This document shows positions 15,564 to 25,352 of a stretch of DNA of 64,000 bases, piece after piece; positions within the stretch are counted from its first letter, which is position 1; each line of letters begins with the position of its first letter. The notes below the pieces were generated by a model that saw only the letters and a list, made by a program, of their open reading frames with translations, was not told the origin of the DNA and ran no database searches. The translations under genes were made by a program, and so were the position numbers. The stretch is from the NCBI RefSeq assembly GCF_900230285.1, contig NZ_OCNK01000003.1, positions 558,001 through 622,000 on the forward strand, read 5' to 3'. Source of the DNA: Blastococcus haudaquaticus (GTDB taxonomy: Bacteria > Actinomycetota > Actinomycetes > Mycobacteriales > Geodermatophilaceae).

Positions 15564-17072
15564 GTGGCGGCAGGAACGCGCCGGATCAAGTCCGTCGAGG
15601 ACTCCATCCGCGACACCGACGAGCCCGGCCACCGGCTCAAGCGGCACCTCTCGGGCCTCGACCTGACCGTCTTCGGGGTCGGCGTCATCATCGGGACCGG
15701 CATCTTCGTGCTGACCGGCGTGGTCGCGCGGGACCAGTCGGGGCCTGCCGTCGCCATCTCCTTCGTGATCGCCGGCGTCGTCTGCGGGCTGGCCGCCCTC
15801 TGCTACGCCGAGTTCGCCTCCACGGTGCCGGTCGCGGGCTCGGCCTACACGTTCTCCTACGCGACGTTCGGCGAGCTGATCGCCTGGATCATCGGGTGGG
15901 ACCTCGTGCTCGAGCTGGCGCTGGGCGCGGCCACGGTCGCGGTGGGCTGGTCGGGCTACCTCAACCAGCTGCTCGACGACCTGGGCATCCCGCTGCCCAC
16001 GTCGATCGCGGGCGAGGAGGCGACCTTCAACATCCCCGCGGTGGTCATCGTCGCGCTGATGACCACCGTGCTCGTCCTCGGCATCAAGCTCTCCTCGCAG
16101 GTCACCTCGGTCATCGTGGCGATCAAGGTGGCGATCGTGCTGCTCGTCATCGCCGTCGGCATCTTCTACGTCAAGGCCGCCAACTACACCCCCTTCGTGC
16201 CGCCGGCCCAGCCGGCCGAGGCGGGTGCCAGCGGCTGGGACGCCCCGCTGATCCAGACCCTGTTCGGCTTCGACCAGGGGACCTTCGGCTGGGGCGGGGT
16301 CATCGCGGGCGCGGCGGTCGTCTTCTTCGCCTTCATCGGCTTCGACATCGTCGCCACCGCCGCCGAGGAGACCAAGGACCCCGGCAAGGACCTGCCGCGC
16401 GGCATCATCGGCTCACTGGCCATCTGCACCCTGCTCTACGTCGCCGTGTCGCTGGTCGTCGTCGGCATGCAGAACTACGCGGACCTCAGCGCCGAGGCGC
16501 CCCTGGCCGAGGCCTTCTCAGCGGAGGGGCTCTCGTTCTTCTCGACCGTCATCTCCGTCGGCGCCCTGGCCGGTCTGACGTCGGTCGTGATGATCCTGAT
16601 GCTCGGACAGTCCCGGGTGCTCTTCGCGATGAGCCGCGACCACCTGCTCCCACCGTCGTTCGCCTCGGTGCACCCGAAGTACGGCACCCCCTACAAGATC
16701 ACCATCGCCACCGGTGTCTTCGTGGCCGTCCTGGCCGCGGTCGTCCCGCTGGAGGAGCTGGCGAACCTGGTCAACATCGGCACGCTCTTCGCCTTCGTCC
16801 TCGTGTCGATCGGCGTCATCGTGCTGCGCCGCACCAGGCCGGACCTGCCGCGCGCTTTCCGGGTGCCGCTGATGCCGGTGCTGCCGATCGTCTCCACGCT
16901 GGCCTGCCTCTACCTGATGCTGAACCTGCCCGGCGAGACCTGGCTCCGGTTCCTGGTCTGGATGGCCCTCGGCATCGCCGTCTACTACCTCTACGGGCGT
17001 CGCAAGAGCCGGTTCACCACCCCCGGGGGCCGGGAGGACGCCGCGGCGGCGAACGCCGCACGCAAGGCCTGA
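15564..17072 (+). CDS. APC-superfamily amino-acid permease (cationic type)
   Basis: This 502-residue, 12-helix transporter has the APC helix-1 motif GVGVIIGTGIFVLTG, the helix-6 segment FFAFIGFDIVATAAEETKDP and GQSRVLFAMSRDHLLP, features of the cationic amino-acid transporter/YfnA group. The start chosen is GTG 15564, 6 nt after GAGGAGG. The longer frame to 15486 adds an Arg-rich stretch with no homology. The charged C-terminal tail is cytoplasmic. Substrate is inferred to be an amino acid. Confidence 0.9.
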   Translation: MAAGTRRIKSVEDSIRDTDEPGHRLKRHLSGLDLTVFGVGVIIGTGIFVLTGVVARDQSGPAVAISFVIAGVVCGLAALCYAEFASTVPVAGSAYTFSYATFGELIAWIIGWDLVLELALGAATVAVGWSGYLNQLLDDLGIPLPTSIAGEEATFNIPAVVIVALMTTVLVLGIKLSSQVTSVIVAIKVAIVLLVIAVGIFYVKAANYTPFVPPAQPAEAGASGWDAPLIQTLFGFDQGTFGWGGVIAGAAVVFFAFIGFDIVATAAEETKDPGKDLPRGIIGSLAICTLLYVAVSLVVVGMQNYADLSAEAPLAEAFSAEGLSFFSTVISVGALAGLTSVVMILMLGQSRVLFAMSRDHLLPPSFASVHPKYGTPYKITIATGVFVAVLAAVVPLEELANLVNIGTLFAFVLVSIGVIVLRRTRPDLPRAFRVPLMPVLPIVSTLACLYLMLNLPGETWLRFLVWMALGIAVYYLYGRRKSRFTTPGGREDAAAANAARKA

Positions 17073-17146
17073 GGCGCCCTCACCCGGTCGGGTGAGATCC
17101 ACCGCGAGCACCTTCAGCGGCCGCCGGGAGGCGCCGAGCTGACCGT

Positions 17147-17806
17147 ATGGCGATCAGCGTCCTCGAGGGCCGCGACGGGTTCGCGCCGCAGCACGTCCGC
17201 GTGCCCGCGGCGACGACCGTCGCGACGTCGACCGCCGTCCGCCGGATCCCGGTCGCCGTCGTGGGCGCCGCCGTCGTCGGTGTCGTCGAGGCGGTGGCCC
17301 TGCTGGCCATGGCCCTCGGCGGTCTGGACGGCGTCCTGACGTCGGGCGCGACCTCCGGCTGGCTCGTCGCCGGCGGGCTCGTCGTCCTGGCCGCCTGGAT
17401 CGTGCTCTGCGCCGGGAGCGCCGCCGCCCTCGTCGACGGATCGGGGCGCTCCCTGCTCTCCGCCGTCGCCTACGCCGAGATGGCGCTCGTCGCCCTCCTC
17501 CTGGTCCTCGCGACCGTGACCCCGTTCGCGAACCCCACCTCGCTGCCGGTGCCGGCGCTGGGCCTGCTGGCCCTCGCCGTCCCGGTGGGCAAGCTGCTCC
17601 TGGCCGGCGCCCCGTCGGCGCGTGCGTGGATCGCCCAGGGCCCCCGGGCCCGGGTGCGGCGCCCCGACCCGGTCCAGGCCCACCGCGGGCTGGCCACGGT
17701 CACCCTCGGCGTCATCGGGTTCGCGCTGTTCTCCGTCGCGGTGCTCGCCCCGGTGCCGCCCGGCGACGTCCACGACCCCGCGTCCGCCGTCTTCACGCAG
17801 GACTGA
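17147..17806 (+). CDS. Four-helix membrane protein, unknown function
   Basis: The 219-residue protein has a short hydrophilic N-terminus and four predicted membrane helices (about 35-57, 70-95, 105-128, 175-200). An Arg-rich loop ([15 protein letters not shown]) precedes the last helix. No enzymatic motif is visible and I do not recognise the family. It lies 74 nt after the permease and 38 nt before metG on the same strand. Codon use matches the backbone. Confidence 0.6.
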   Translation: MAISVLEGRDGFAPQHVRVPAATTVATSTAVRRIPVAVVGAAVVGVVEAVALLAMALGGLDGVLTSGATSGWLVAGGLVVLAAWIVLCAGSAAALVDGSGRSLLSAVAYAEMALVALLLVLATVTPFANPTSLPVPALGLLALAVPVGKLLLAGAPSARAWIAQGPRARVRRPDPVQAHRGLATVTLGVIGFALFSVAVLAPVPPGDVHDPASAVFTQD

Positions 17807-17832
17807 CGCGAACGAGGGTGGACCACCCTCAC

Positions 17833-17838
17833 TACTCT
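17833..17838 (+). promoter_or_regulatory. -10 hexamer of a probable leaderless metG promoter
   Basis: TACTCT is followed by exactly 6 nt and then the metG GTG (17845). There is no Shine-Dalgarno sequence. Confidence 0.5.
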
Positions 17839-17844
17839 CGGGCC

Positions 17845-19659
17845 GTGACAGATCGGCACATCCTCACCGCAGTCGCATGGCCCTACGCGAACGGGCCGCG
17901 GCACATCGGCCACGTCTCCGGGTTCGGCGTTCCCTCCGACGTCTTCAGCCGGTACCACCGCATGGCCGGCGACCAGGTACTCATGGTCAGCGGGACCGAC
18001 GAGCACGGCACCCCGATCACGGTCGCCGCCGACGCCGAGGGCATCACGCCCCGGGAGATCGCCGACCGGAACAACCGGATCATCGTGGGCGACCTGCAGT
18101 CCCTCGGGCTCAGCTACGACCTGTTCACCCGGACGACGACGGCCAACCACGCCGCCGTCAGCCAGGAGATCTTCCTCGGCCTGCTGAAGAACGGGTACGT
18201 CTTCCCGAAGACGACGCTCGGCGCGATCAGCCCCTCGACCGGCCGCACCCTGCCCGACCGCTACATCGAGGGCACCTGCCCCATCTGCGGCTACGACGGG
18301 GCCCGCGGCGACCAGTGCGACAACTGCGGCAACCAGCTCGACCCCACCGACCTGATCAACCCGGTCAGCAAGATCAACGGTGAGACGCCGAAGTTCGTCG
18401 AGAGCGAGCACTACTTCCTCGACCTGCCGGCCTTCACCCGGTCGCTCGGCGACTGGCTGGCCACCCGCAAGGGCTGGCGCCCCAACGTCCTGAACTTCGC
18501 GACGAACCTGCTCGAGGACCTCAAGCCGCGCAGCTACAGCCGCGACATCGACTGGGGCGTGCCGATCCCGCTGGACGGCTGGCGCGACCGGCCGGACAAG
18601 CGCATCTACGTCTGGTTCGACGCCGTCGTCGGCTACCTCTCGGCCTCGATCGAGTGGGCCCGCCGGTCCGGCGACCCCGAGGCGTGGCGCCAGTGGTGGC
18701 AGTCGCCGGAGTCCGACGCCTACTACTTCATGGGCAAGGACAACATCGTCTTCCACGCCGAGATCTGGCCCGCCCAGCTGCAGGGCTACAACGGCGACGG
18801 CGACAAGGGCGGGACTCCGGGCGACCTGGGCCGGCTCAACCTGCCCACCGAGGTGGTGTCCAGCGAGTTCCTCACCATGGAGGGGCGCAAGTTCTCCTCC
18901 TCCCGCCAGGTGGTCATCTACGTGCGGGACTTCCTGGCGCGGTACGACGCCGACGCGCTGCGCTACTTCATCGCCGTCGCCGGGCCGGAGAACCAGGACA
19001 CCGACTTCACCTGGTCGGAGTTCCGCCGCCGCAACAACGACGAGCTGGTCGCGGGGTGGGGCAACCTGGTGAACCGGTCGGTGTCCATGGCGGCGAAGAA
19101 CGTCGGTGCCGTCCCGACGCCGGGCGACCTGACCGACGACGACCGCGCGCTGCTGGCCACCACCTCCGGCGCCTTCTCCGCAGTCGGCGACCTGCTCTCG
19201 CGCAACCGGCAGAAGGCCGCCATCGGCGAGGCGATGCGGGTGGTCTCCGAGGCGAACAAGTACCTGTCGGACCAGGCGCCGTGGAAGCTCAAGGAGGACC
19301 CGGCCCGCCGCGACACCGTCCTGCACACCGCGCTGCAGGCGATCAAGGACTGCAACGCCCTGCTGACGCCGTTCCTCCCGCACTCCGCGCAGCAGGTGCA
19401 CGAGCTGCTCGGCGGCACCGGGGTCTGGTCGGTCGCGCCGGAGATCCACGAGGTCACCGACCTCGACGACGGGTCGCCGTACCCGATCATCACCGGGCCC
19501 TACGACCAGGGGCAGGCGGTCTGGGCGTCCACGCCGCTGGCCGCGCCCGGCACGCCGCTCGCGCCGCCGAAGCCGATCTTCACCAAGCTGGACGAGTCCG
19601 TCGTCGAGGAGGAGATCCGCCGCCTGGAGGAGGGCGGCACCTCGGGGAACGGGGCGTGA
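17845..19659 (+). CDS. metG: Methionyl-tRNA synthetase
   Basis: This 604-residue class I synthetase charges tRNA-Met. It has the HIGH-type motif [15 protein letters not shown] at about 11-25 and a zinc-binding insertion with CPIC and CDNC at about 145-161. The KMSKS loop appears as GRKFSSSR at about 347-354, and the C-terminal helical anticodon-binding domain is complete. GTG 17845 is 6 nt after a TACTCT hexamer. The stop overlaps the tatD-family start (GTGA at 19656-19659), so the two are translationally coupled, as in other Actinobacteria. Confidence 0.97.
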   Translation: MTDRHILTAVAWPYANGPRHIGHVSGFGVPSDVFSRYHRMAGDQVLMVSGTDEHGTPITVAADAEGITPREIADRNNRIIVGDLQSLGLSYDLFTRTTTANHAAVSQEIFLGLLKNGYVFPKTTLGAISPSTGRTLPDRYIEGTCPICGYDGARGDQCDNCGNQLDPTDLINPVSKINGETPKFVESEHYFLDLPAFTRSLGDWLATRKGWRPNVLNFATNLLEDLKPRSYSRDIDWGVPIPLDGWRDRPDKRIYVWFDAVVGYLSASIEWARRSGDPEAWRQWWQSPESDAYYFMGKDNIVFHAEIWPAQLQGYNGDGDKGGTPGDLGRLNLPTEVVSSEFLTMEGRKFSSSRQVVIYVRDFLARYDADALRYFIAVAGPENQDTDFTWSEFRRRNNDELVAGWGNLVNRSVSMAAKNVGAVPTPGDLTDDDRALLATTSGAFSAVGDLLSRNRQKAAIGEAMRVVSEANKYLSDQAPWKLKEDPARRDTVLHTALQAIKDCNALLTPFLPHSAQQVHELLGGTGVWSVAPEIHEVTDLDDGSPYPIITGPYDQGQAVWASTPLAAPGTPLAPPKPIFTKLDESVVEEEIRRLEEGGTSGNGA

Positions 19660-20543
19660 GCCGGTCGGCGAGCGCCCGCGCCAACCGCCGGGGCGAACCC
19701 CCGCCGTCCCCCGAACCGCTGCCGTCTCCGGCGCTGGACAGCCACACCCACCTGGACATCGTGCTGGGGGAGCGGCCGGCGGGGGACGAGCACGGGGAGT
19801 GGGCCTCCGACGACGACGTCGACGCCGAGGTGGCCGCGGCGGCGGCGGTCAACGTGACCCGCCTGGTGCAGGTCGGGGTGGACGTCCCGTCGTCCCGCTG
19901 GTCGGCGCGGCTGGCCGAGCGCCATCCGAACGTCCTCGCCGCCGTCGCGCTGCACCCCAACGAGGCGGGCGCCGGTGCCGCCGACGACACGGCCCTCGCC
20001 GAGATCGACCGGCTGGCGGCGCTGCCCCGGGTGCGCGCGGTGGGGGAGACGGGGCTGGATCGCTACCGCACCGGCCCCGAGGGATGGGCCGCGCAGGAGT
20101 CGTCGTTCCGGGCGCACATCGAGATCGCGAAGCGGCACGGCATCGCGCTGATCATCCACGACCGGGACGCGCACGAGGAGATCCTGCGGGTCCTCGACGA
20201 TGCGGGTGCACCCGACCGCACCGTCTTCCACTGCTTCTCCGGGGACGCGGACTTCGCGAGGGCCTGCGTCGAGCGGGGCTTCGTCCTCTCGTTCGCCGGC
20301 ACCCTCACGTTCGGCAACGCCGGCTACCTGCGGGAGGCGGCCGCTCTCACCCCGGTCGACCAGCTGCTCGTCGAGACCGACTCGCCCTTCCTCACACCGA
20401 TGCCGCACCGGGGCCGGCCCAACGCCTCCCGGCTGGTGCCGCACACGGTGCGGGCGCTGGCGGAGGTCACGGGCGCGGACCTCGAGGAGCTCTGCCGCCG
20501 GCTGACCGCCACCGGGGAGCGCGTCTTCGGTTCCTGGGGCTAG
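19656..20543 (+). CDS. TatD-family metal-dependent hydrolase (DNase-like)
   Basis: This 295-residue TIM-barrel amidohydrolase has metal ligands in SHTHLD at about 30-35, GETGLDRY near 131-138, [19 protein letters not shown] and the terminal [12 protein letters not shown]. TatD proteins are 3'-5' DNA/RNA exonucleases used in repair or turnover. The N-terminal ~28 residues are Pro/Ser-rich and not part of the fold. Start GTG overlaps the metG stop by 4 nt. Confidence 0.93.
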   Translation: MSRSASARANRRGEPPPSPEPLPSPALDSHTHLDIVLGERPAGDEHGEWASDDDVDAEVAAAAAVNVTRLVQVGVDVPSSRWSARLAERHPNVLAAVALHPNEAGAGAADDTALAEIDRLAALPRVRAVGETGLDRYRTGPEGWAAQESSFRAHIEIAKRHGIALIIHDRDAHEEILRVLDDAGAPDRTVFHCFSGDADFARACVERGFVLSFAGTLTFGNAGYLREAAALTPVDQLLVETDSPFLTPMPHRGRPNASRLVPHTVRALAEVTGADLEELCRRLTATGERVFGSWG

Positions 20544-20605
20544 CCAGGACGGTCCCGGAGCGGGTGGGCCCCCCCACGCCGCCGGAACCGGGGGACACTG
20601 GTCGC

Positions 20606-21442
20606 GTGGGCCGCCTCATCGCCGTACTCCTCTTCATCGCCGTGCTCGTCCCGGGCGTCCTCCTGGCCCGGGCCTGGTGGCTGGCGGCCGGCCGCCGCGC
20701 CGTCGCCGCGGGTGGCGTCGAGCTGGCCGAGCCGACCGCGGAAGGCGCTCGCACGCTGCTCCGTCAGGCGCAGTACGGCCGGCGCGTCCGCCTGCTCGGG
20801 CTCCTCGTCGGCCTGGCGGGGATCGTCGGCAGCGTCGTCGTCCTGGCCGAGGCGTCGGTCTTCCTCTGGGTGCCGATCCTCCTGGTCGGGCTCGTCGCCG
20901 GGGTGCTCGTCGCCGAGGCCACCCGGCCGCGACCCCGCTGGAAGATGTCGTCGCCGCCGCGGCGGCCCCGCCTGGGCGAGCTGATCTCGCACTGGCTGGT
21001 GTGGACCATGCGGGTCACCGTCGCCGCCCAGGTCGTCGCGACGGTGCCGCAGTGGCGGGCCGGGGAGCTGTCCGACGCGGTGGGCTGGGCCGCACTGGTG
21101 GTCCCCGTTGCCGCCTGGCTGCTCGCGGAGGCGGCCCTCCTGCGGGCGGTCGTCCGCCCGCTGCCGGAGCAGGGGGCCGACGTGCCCGTGGACGAGGCGC
21201 TCCGCACCTGGACCGCGCACCTCGTCACGGCGGCCACGACGGTGCTCGCCCTGCTCCCGCTGGGCACGCTGCTGCTGCGCGAGGGCATCGATCCCGACCG
21301 GGTGAGCAAGGGGTACGACTTCCTTCCGGTGGCCTTCGTCGCGGGTGGCTTCTCCGCGCTGGCCGCGGGCATCGCGGTGGCGGGCTTCCTGCTGACCTGG
21401 CTGCGGCCGGTGCGCTCGAGCACCCCGGCCCTCACCCGCTGA
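20606..21442 (+). CDS. Polytopic membrane protein, unknown function
   Basis: This 278-residue protein has an N-terminal helix and about five further membrane segments in two groups, separated by a basic loop (EATRPRPRWKMSSPPRRPR). No known transporter or enzyme motif is visible. GTG 20606 is preceded at 6 nt by GACACT, the same -10-like spacing as before mazG. It lies between the TatD gene and rpf. Confidence 0.65.
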   Translation: MGRLIAVLLFIAVLVPGVLLARAWWLAAGRRAVAAGGVELAEPTAEGARTLLRQAQYGRRVRLLGLLVGLAGIVGSVVVLAEASVFLWVPILLVGLVAGVLVAEATRPRPRWKMSSPPRRPRLGELISHWLVWTMRVTVAAQVVATVPQWRAGELSDAVGWAALVVPVAAWLLAEAALLRAVVRPLPEQGADVPVDEALRTWTAHLVTAATTVLALLPLGTLLLREGIDPDRVSKGYDFLPVAFVAGGFSALAAGIAVAGFLLTWLRPVRSSTPALTR

Positions 21443-21493
21443 GCCCGCGCTCAACCCTGCCCGGGCCGTTTTCCGGCTGTGGGCTTGCTCACC

Positions 21494-21526
21494 GGTCACC
21501 CGTAGGTCACCCGCAGGTCACGCGGG
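21494..21526. promoter_or_regulatory. Three 11-bp tandem GGTCAC repeats upstream of rpf
   Basis: GGTCACCCGTA, GGTCACCCGCA and GGTCACGCGGG lie head to tail, one helical turn apart. Tandem GTCAC-containing 9-11 bp repeats resemble sites of the response regulator MtrA, which controls rpf and cell-wall hydrolase genes in other Actinobacteria. Assignment to MtrA is inference. Confidence 0.5.
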
Positions 21527-21621
21527 CTGCTCACCTGCACCTTCCGTCCCGGCCGTCACGGAGCGTATCGGCGAGCCCACCCGCTGCACCTGAATTCCTC
21601 TGCTGTACTTCCCGTGCAGCA

Positions 21622-21649
21622 TTGCCACACGCACCGTGTTCGTTATCGT
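21622..21649 (+). promoter_or_regulatory. Candidate rpf promoter
   Basis: TTGCCA (21622-21627), a 16-nt spacer and TATCGT (21644-21649) form a plausible sigma-70-like promoter. Transcription would start near 21656. Confidence 0.35.
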
Positions 21650-21761
21650 GTCGTGACCGACAGCCGGGGTGGAGTTCGACCCGGGCGGCAACCACCGGCA
21701 GGGCGCACCCGCTCCCGACCGGCTGCCGGCCCGAACTCCTGCCCGGGTTCCTGGAACCCCC

Positions 21762-22859
21762 GTGGAAGTGTTCGTGCGCCGCTCTCTCCAGCTCAGCCTG
21801 TTCGCCGTCATCCTCCTGGGACTGATCGGCGGCACGCTGGCCTATGTCGCCGCCCAGAAGTCCGTGACGCTCACCGTCGACGGGCAGGCCCGCACCGTCG
21901 GCACCTACGCCGGCACGGTGGCCGAGGTCCTGGACGAGGAGGGCCTCGAGCCCGCGGCGCACGACGTGCTGCTCCCCGCTGCGGCACAGGAGATCGCCGA
22001 CGGCGACACCGTGGTCCTCAACCGGGCGCGGCCCCTCGAGCTCACCGTCGACGGCGTCTCCCGCGAGCTCTACGTCACCGCGCTGTCGGTGGACGAGGCC
22101 CTGGCACAGCTCGGCTACCGCGCGGACGGCCTGGTGCTGTCCGCCAGCCGCAGCGAGCGCCTCCCGCTGGACGGCATGCAGCTGACGATCACCACCCCCA
22201 AGGACATCGTCCTGGTCAGCGACGGCCAGGAGCGCGTCGTGACGACGACGGCCGCCACCGCCGGTGACCTGCTGGCCGAGCAGGGCATCGCGCTGAGCGA
22301 GAGCGACCGCACGAGCCTCTACCTGGGCCAGGGGCTGCTGAACCGCATGCGCCTGCAGGTCTTCCGCGTGCAGGTCTCCGAGGTCACCGAGACCACCGAG
22401 GTGCCCCACGAGACCGTGGAGACCCAGGACCCGAACGCCCTCGAGGGCGAGAAGACGGTGACCCAGCCGGGTGTGGCCGGCGAGCAGGTGGCCACGGTGC
22501 GCGTCACCGTCGTCGACGGCGTCGAGACCGCCCGCGAGACCCTGAGCACCACCGTCAGCCGCGAGCCGGTCCCGGAGCTGGTCACGGTGGGTACCAAGCC
22601 CCGGCCGGCCAACTCCCCGGCGGCGGACGGCCTGAACTGGGCGGCACTCGCCCAGTGCGAGTCCGGCGGGCGGCCGACCGCGGTGAGCGGCACCGGCCGG
22701 TACCACGGGCTGTACCAGTTCTCCGTCTCCACCTGGCAGGCGGTCGGCGGTACCGGTCTGCCCTCCGAGGCCTCGCCCGACGAGCAGACCTACCGCGCCC
22801 AGCTGCTCTACAACCGGGCCGGCGCCGGGCAGTGGCCGCACTGCGGCCGTCTCCTCTGA
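21762..22859 (+). CDS. rpf: Resuscitation-promoting factor, RpfB type
   Basis: This secreted or membrane-anchored peptidoglycan lytic transglycosylase wakes dormant cells and remodels the wall. An N-terminal helix ([21 protein letters not shown]) is followed by three DUF348 repeats (starting TLTVDG, ELTVDG, TITTPK) and a G5 domain (about 205-280, with [12 protein letters not shown]). The C-terminal Rpf domain (about 290-365) begins [13 protein letters not shown] with the catalytic Glu and ends WPHCGRLL. The start is uncertain: GTG 21762 puts the helix near the N-terminus, and GTG 21669 would add 31 residues. rsmA and ispE follow directly, the same order as in mycobacteria. Confidence 0.9.
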   Translation: MEVFVRRSLQLSLFAVILLGLIGGTLAYVAAQKSVTLTVDGQARTVGTYAGTVAEVLDEEGLEPAAHDVLLPAAAQEIADGDTVVLNRARPLELTVDGVSRELYVTALSVDEALAQLGYRADGLVLSASRSERLPLDGMQLTITTPKDIVLVSDGQERVVTTTAATAGDLLAEQGIALSESDRTSLYLGQGLLNRMRLQVFRVQVSEVTETTEVPHETVETQDPNALEGEKTVTQPGVAGEQVATVRVTVVDGVETARETLSTTVSREPVPELVTVGTKPRPANSPAADGLNWAALAQCESGGRPTAVSGTGRYHGLYQFSVSTWQAVGGTGLPSEASPDEQTYRAQLLYNRAGAGQWPHCGRLL

Positions 22860-22869
22860 TCGGCTCCTG

Positions 22870-23736
22870 CTGAGCACTCCTCCCGAGACGCCGGACGGGC
22901 TGCTGGGCCCCGCGGTCATCCGCGAGCTGGCCCAGCAGCTCGACCTGCGCCCCACGAAGACGCTCGGGCAGAACTTCCTGCACGACGCGAACACCATCCG
23001 CCGGATCGTGCGGACCGCCGGTGTACGCCCGGACGACGTCGTCCTCGAGGTCGGGCCCGGTCTCGGCTCCCTGACCCTGGGGCTGCTGCCGGCCGCCGCG
23101 TCGGTCGTCGCCGTCGAGATCGACACCCGCCTGGCCGACCTGCTGCCGCGCACGGTCGCCGAGCGCCGGCCCGACCTGGCCCACCGCCTGACGGTCGTGA
23201 CCGCGGACGCCCTGCGCGTCCAGGAGCTCCCGGGACCGCCGCCCACCGCCCTGGTCGCCAACCTGCCGTACAACGTCGCCGTGCCGGTGCTGCTGAACCT
23301 GCTGGAGCTGCTGCCCTCGCTCGACCGGGCCCTGATCCTGGTCCAGGCGGAGGTCGCCGAGCGGCTGGCGGCGCCCCCGGGCGGCTCCGCGTACGGCGTG
23401 CCGTCGGTGAAGGCCGCCTGGTACGGCGAGGTGCGGCGCGCCGGCTCCGTCGGCCGCAAGGTCTTCTGGCCAGAGCCGAACGTCGACTCCGGGCTCGTGG
23501 CGCTGGTCCGGCGCCCTCCGCCGCCCGGCGACCGGCAGGCCACCTTCGCCGCGGTCGACGCCGCCTTCGCCATGCGCCGCAAGAGCCTGCGGGCCGCGCT
23601 CGCCCGCTGGGCCGGGAGCCCCGCGGCGGCGGAGACCCGGCTGCGTGCGGCCGGCATCGATCCCGCGCTCCGCGGGGAGCAGCTCTCGGTCACCGACTTC
23701 GCCCGGCTGGCCGCGACCGACCCGGTGGACGCGTGA
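22870..23736 (+). CDS. rsmA: 16S rRNA dimethyladenosine transferase (KsgA)
   Basis: The enzyme dimethylates A1518/A1519 of 16S rRNA. Conserved motifs are [32 protein letters not shown] (SAM motif I), [11 protein letters not shown], and [17 protein letters not shown] (the N-L-P-Y catalytic motif). The first motif lies before the first GTG (23008). Between the in-frame stop at 22684 and that GTG there is no ATG, GTG or TTG, so translation probably begins at one of the CTG codons 22867, 22870, 22900 or 22903. CTG 22870 (288 residues) is chosen, 10 nt after the rpf stop, where coupling to rpf could help initiation. It overlaps ispE by GTGA. Confidence 0.9.
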   Translation: MSTPPETPDGLLGPAVIRELAQQLDLRPTKTLGQNFLHDANTIRRIVRTAGVRPDDVVLEVGPGLGSLTLGLLPAAASVVAVEIDTRLADLLPRTVAERRPDLAHRLTVVTADALRVQELPGPPPTALVANLPYNVAVPVLLNLLELLPSLDRALILVQAEVAERLAAPPGGSAYGVPSVKAAWYGEVRRAGSVGRKVFWPEPNVDSGLVALVRRPPPPGDRQATFAAVDAAFAMRRKSLRAALARWAGSPAAAETRLRAAGIDPALRGEQLSVTDFARLAATDPVDA

Positions 23737-24644
23737 CGACGGTCGTCGCCCAGGCGCCCGCGAAGGTGAACGTGCACCTGGGCGTCGGTCCGCTCCGCGA
23801 GGACGGCTTCCACGAGCTGCGGACGGTCTACCTCGCCGTCTCGCTGCTCGACACCGTCACGGTCCGCCCGGGCGAGGGGCTCTCGCTGACCGTCACCGGC
23901 GAGGGGGCGGGCGGGGCGGTACCTACTGACCGGTCCAACCTCGTGTGGCGGGCCGCCGAGCTCCTCGCGGGGTCCGCCGGGGTCGCCGCGGACGCGACCA
24001 TGGAGATCGCCAAGTCCATCCCCGCCGCGGCCGGCCTGGCCGGCGGCAGCGCCGATGCCGCGGCTGCCCTGGTCGCCCTCGACAGGCTCTGGGGAACCGG
24101 GGCGAGCCGCGCCGACCTGCTGGACCTGGCTGCGCAGCTGGGCAGCGACGTGCCGTTCAGCCTGGTGGGGGGCGTGGCCCTCGGCGCCGGCCGGGGTGAG
24201 CAGGTGACGCCGGTGCTGTCCCGCACGCGCTGGGACTGGGTCCTCGGCATCGCGGGGGAGGGGCTCTCCACCCCCGCCGTCTACCGCGAGCTGGACCGGC
24301 TACGGGCGGCCGACCGGGTGCCGGACGGTGCCGAGCTGGTGGCCGCCGAGCCGGTCCTCGCCGCGCTGCGCAGCGGCCCTCCGGCCGTGCTGGCCGGAGT
24401 GGTGGCCAACGACCTGCAGGCGCCGGCGGTGGCGCTGCGGCCCGATCTCGGCCGGGCCCTCCGGACCGCCACGGAGGCGGGGGCGGCAGCGGTCCTCGTC
24501 AGCGGCTCCGGCCCCACCGTGGCGGCGCTGGCCGTCGACGAGCACCACGCTCTCCGGCTGGCCGGCGAGCTGGCCGGCGCCGGGGTGTTCCGGACCGTCC
24601 GGGCGGTGCACGGCCCCGTGCCCGGCGCCCGCCTCGTGGGCTAG
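23733..24644 (+). CDS. ispE: 4-diphosphocytidyl-2-C-methyl-D-erythritol kinase
   Basis: This 303-residue GHMP kinase phosphorylates CDP-methylerythritol in the non-mevalonate isoprenoid pathway. It has the substrate-site start [15 protein letters not shown], the ATP-binding GHMP motif [20 protein letters not shown] at about 96-115, and the C-terminal [16 protein letters not shown] 23733 overlaps the rsmA stop by 4 nt. The gene converges with the TetR gene 4 bp downstream. Confidence 0.95.
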   Translation: MTTVVAQAPAKVNVHLGVGPLREDGFHELRTVYLAVSLLDTVTVRPGEGLSLTVTGEGAGGAVPTDRSNLVWRAAELLAGSAGVAADATMEIAKSIPAAAGLAGGSADAAAALVALDRLWGTGASRADLLDLAAQLGSDVPFSLVGGVALGAGRGEQVTPVLSRTRWDWVLGIAGEGLSTPAVYRELDRLRAADRVPDGAELVAAEPVLAALRSGPPAVLAGVVANDLQAPAVALRPDLGRALRTATEAGAAAVLVSGSGPTVAALAVDEHHALRLAGELAGAGVFRTVRAVHGPVPGARLVG

Positions 24645-24648
24645 CTCC

Positions 24649-25305
24649 TCAGCCCGCGGTCGGCGGCGCCTCGCGGCCGAGGTGCGGGTGCTGCTCGAGG
24701 TGGGCCAGGCCGTTGTAGGACAGGTTGACCAGGTGCGCGGCGACCCGGCGCTTGTCGATCGTCCGGTTGTCCAGCCACCACTGCCCGACGAGGGCGACCA
24801 TGCCGACCAGCGCCTGGCTGTACAGCTGCGCCAGCCGGGAGTCGAACCCGCGGTCGCCGAACTCGCGGCCGAGGATGTGCTCGACCTTCCGGGCCACCTC
24901 CCCGATCAGGGAGGAGAACGACGCGCCGCCGCCGCTGCCGGGCGCGTCGCGGGTCAGCACCCGGAAGCCGTCCGTCTCCTCCTCGATGTAGTCCAGGAGG
25001 ACCAGCGCAGCGCTCTCCAGCATCTCGCGCGGCGGCCCGGGCGTCGCCAGGGCGGACGTGAAGCGGTCGAGGAGCGCCTGCATCTCGCGGTCGACGACCG
25101 CTTGGTAGAGCCCCTCCTTGCCGCCGAAGTGCTCGTAGACGACCGGCTTGCTCACGTCGGCGCGGGCGGCGAGTTCCTCCACCGACGTCGCCTCGAAGCC
25201 GCGCTGGGCGAACAGCTCCCGCCCGATGTCGAGCAGCTGCCGGCGACGCTGCTCCCCGGTCATGCGGACCCGGGGGCGCGGGGGGCTGCTGGTCATGGGC
25301 GCCAT
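24649..25305 (-). CDS. TetR-family transcriptional regulator
   Basis: This 218-residue repressor has an N-terminal helix-turn-helix at about 20-66 (RELFAQRGFEATSVEELAARADVSKPVVYEHFGGKEGLY) and a helical ligand-binding domain. The start is ATG 25305 or ATG 25296, nine bases apart. It lies 47 bp upstream of, and on the same strand as, nothing obviously regulated; the neighbouring desaturase gene ends just before it. A lipid- or fatty-acid-related role is therefore a guess. From memory, a TetR gene also lies in the glmU-mfd region of mycobacteria. Confidence 0.9.
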   Translation of the reverse strand: MAPMTSSPPRPRVRMTGEQRRRQLLDIGRELFAQRGFEATSVEELAARADVSKPVVYEHFGGKEGLYQAVVDREMQALLDRFTSALATPGPPREMLESAALVLLDYIEEETDGFRVLTRDAPGSGGGASFSSLIGEVARKVEHILGREFGDRGFDSRLAQLYSQALVGMVALVGQWWLDNRTIDKRRVAAHLVNLSYNGLAHLEQHPHLGREAPPTAG

Positions 25306-25352
25306 AGTGCCCGGGGCGCCCTCCCGCGCAGTGCCCCCGGCGCGCGAGGGGC

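Larger units (their letters stand above)
21443..21761. other. Long regulatory region upstream of rpf
   Basis: This 319-bp gene-free stretch holds three tandem GGTCAC units (21494-21526), a candidate sigma-70-type promoter (21622-21649) and about 110 bp of leader. I looked for a c-di-AMP (ydaO) riboswitch, known upstream of many actinobacterial rpf genes, and could not recognise one. Confidence 0.5.

Noticed and set aside
21443-21761. c-di-AMP (ydaO) riboswitch before rpf
   Set aside because: Expected by analogy with other actinobacterial rpf genes, but its conserved blocks were not found in this leader.
23008-23736. rsmA starting at GTG 23008
   Set aside because: This would remove the GQNFL motif needed for rRNA/SAM binding, so the start must be upstream.
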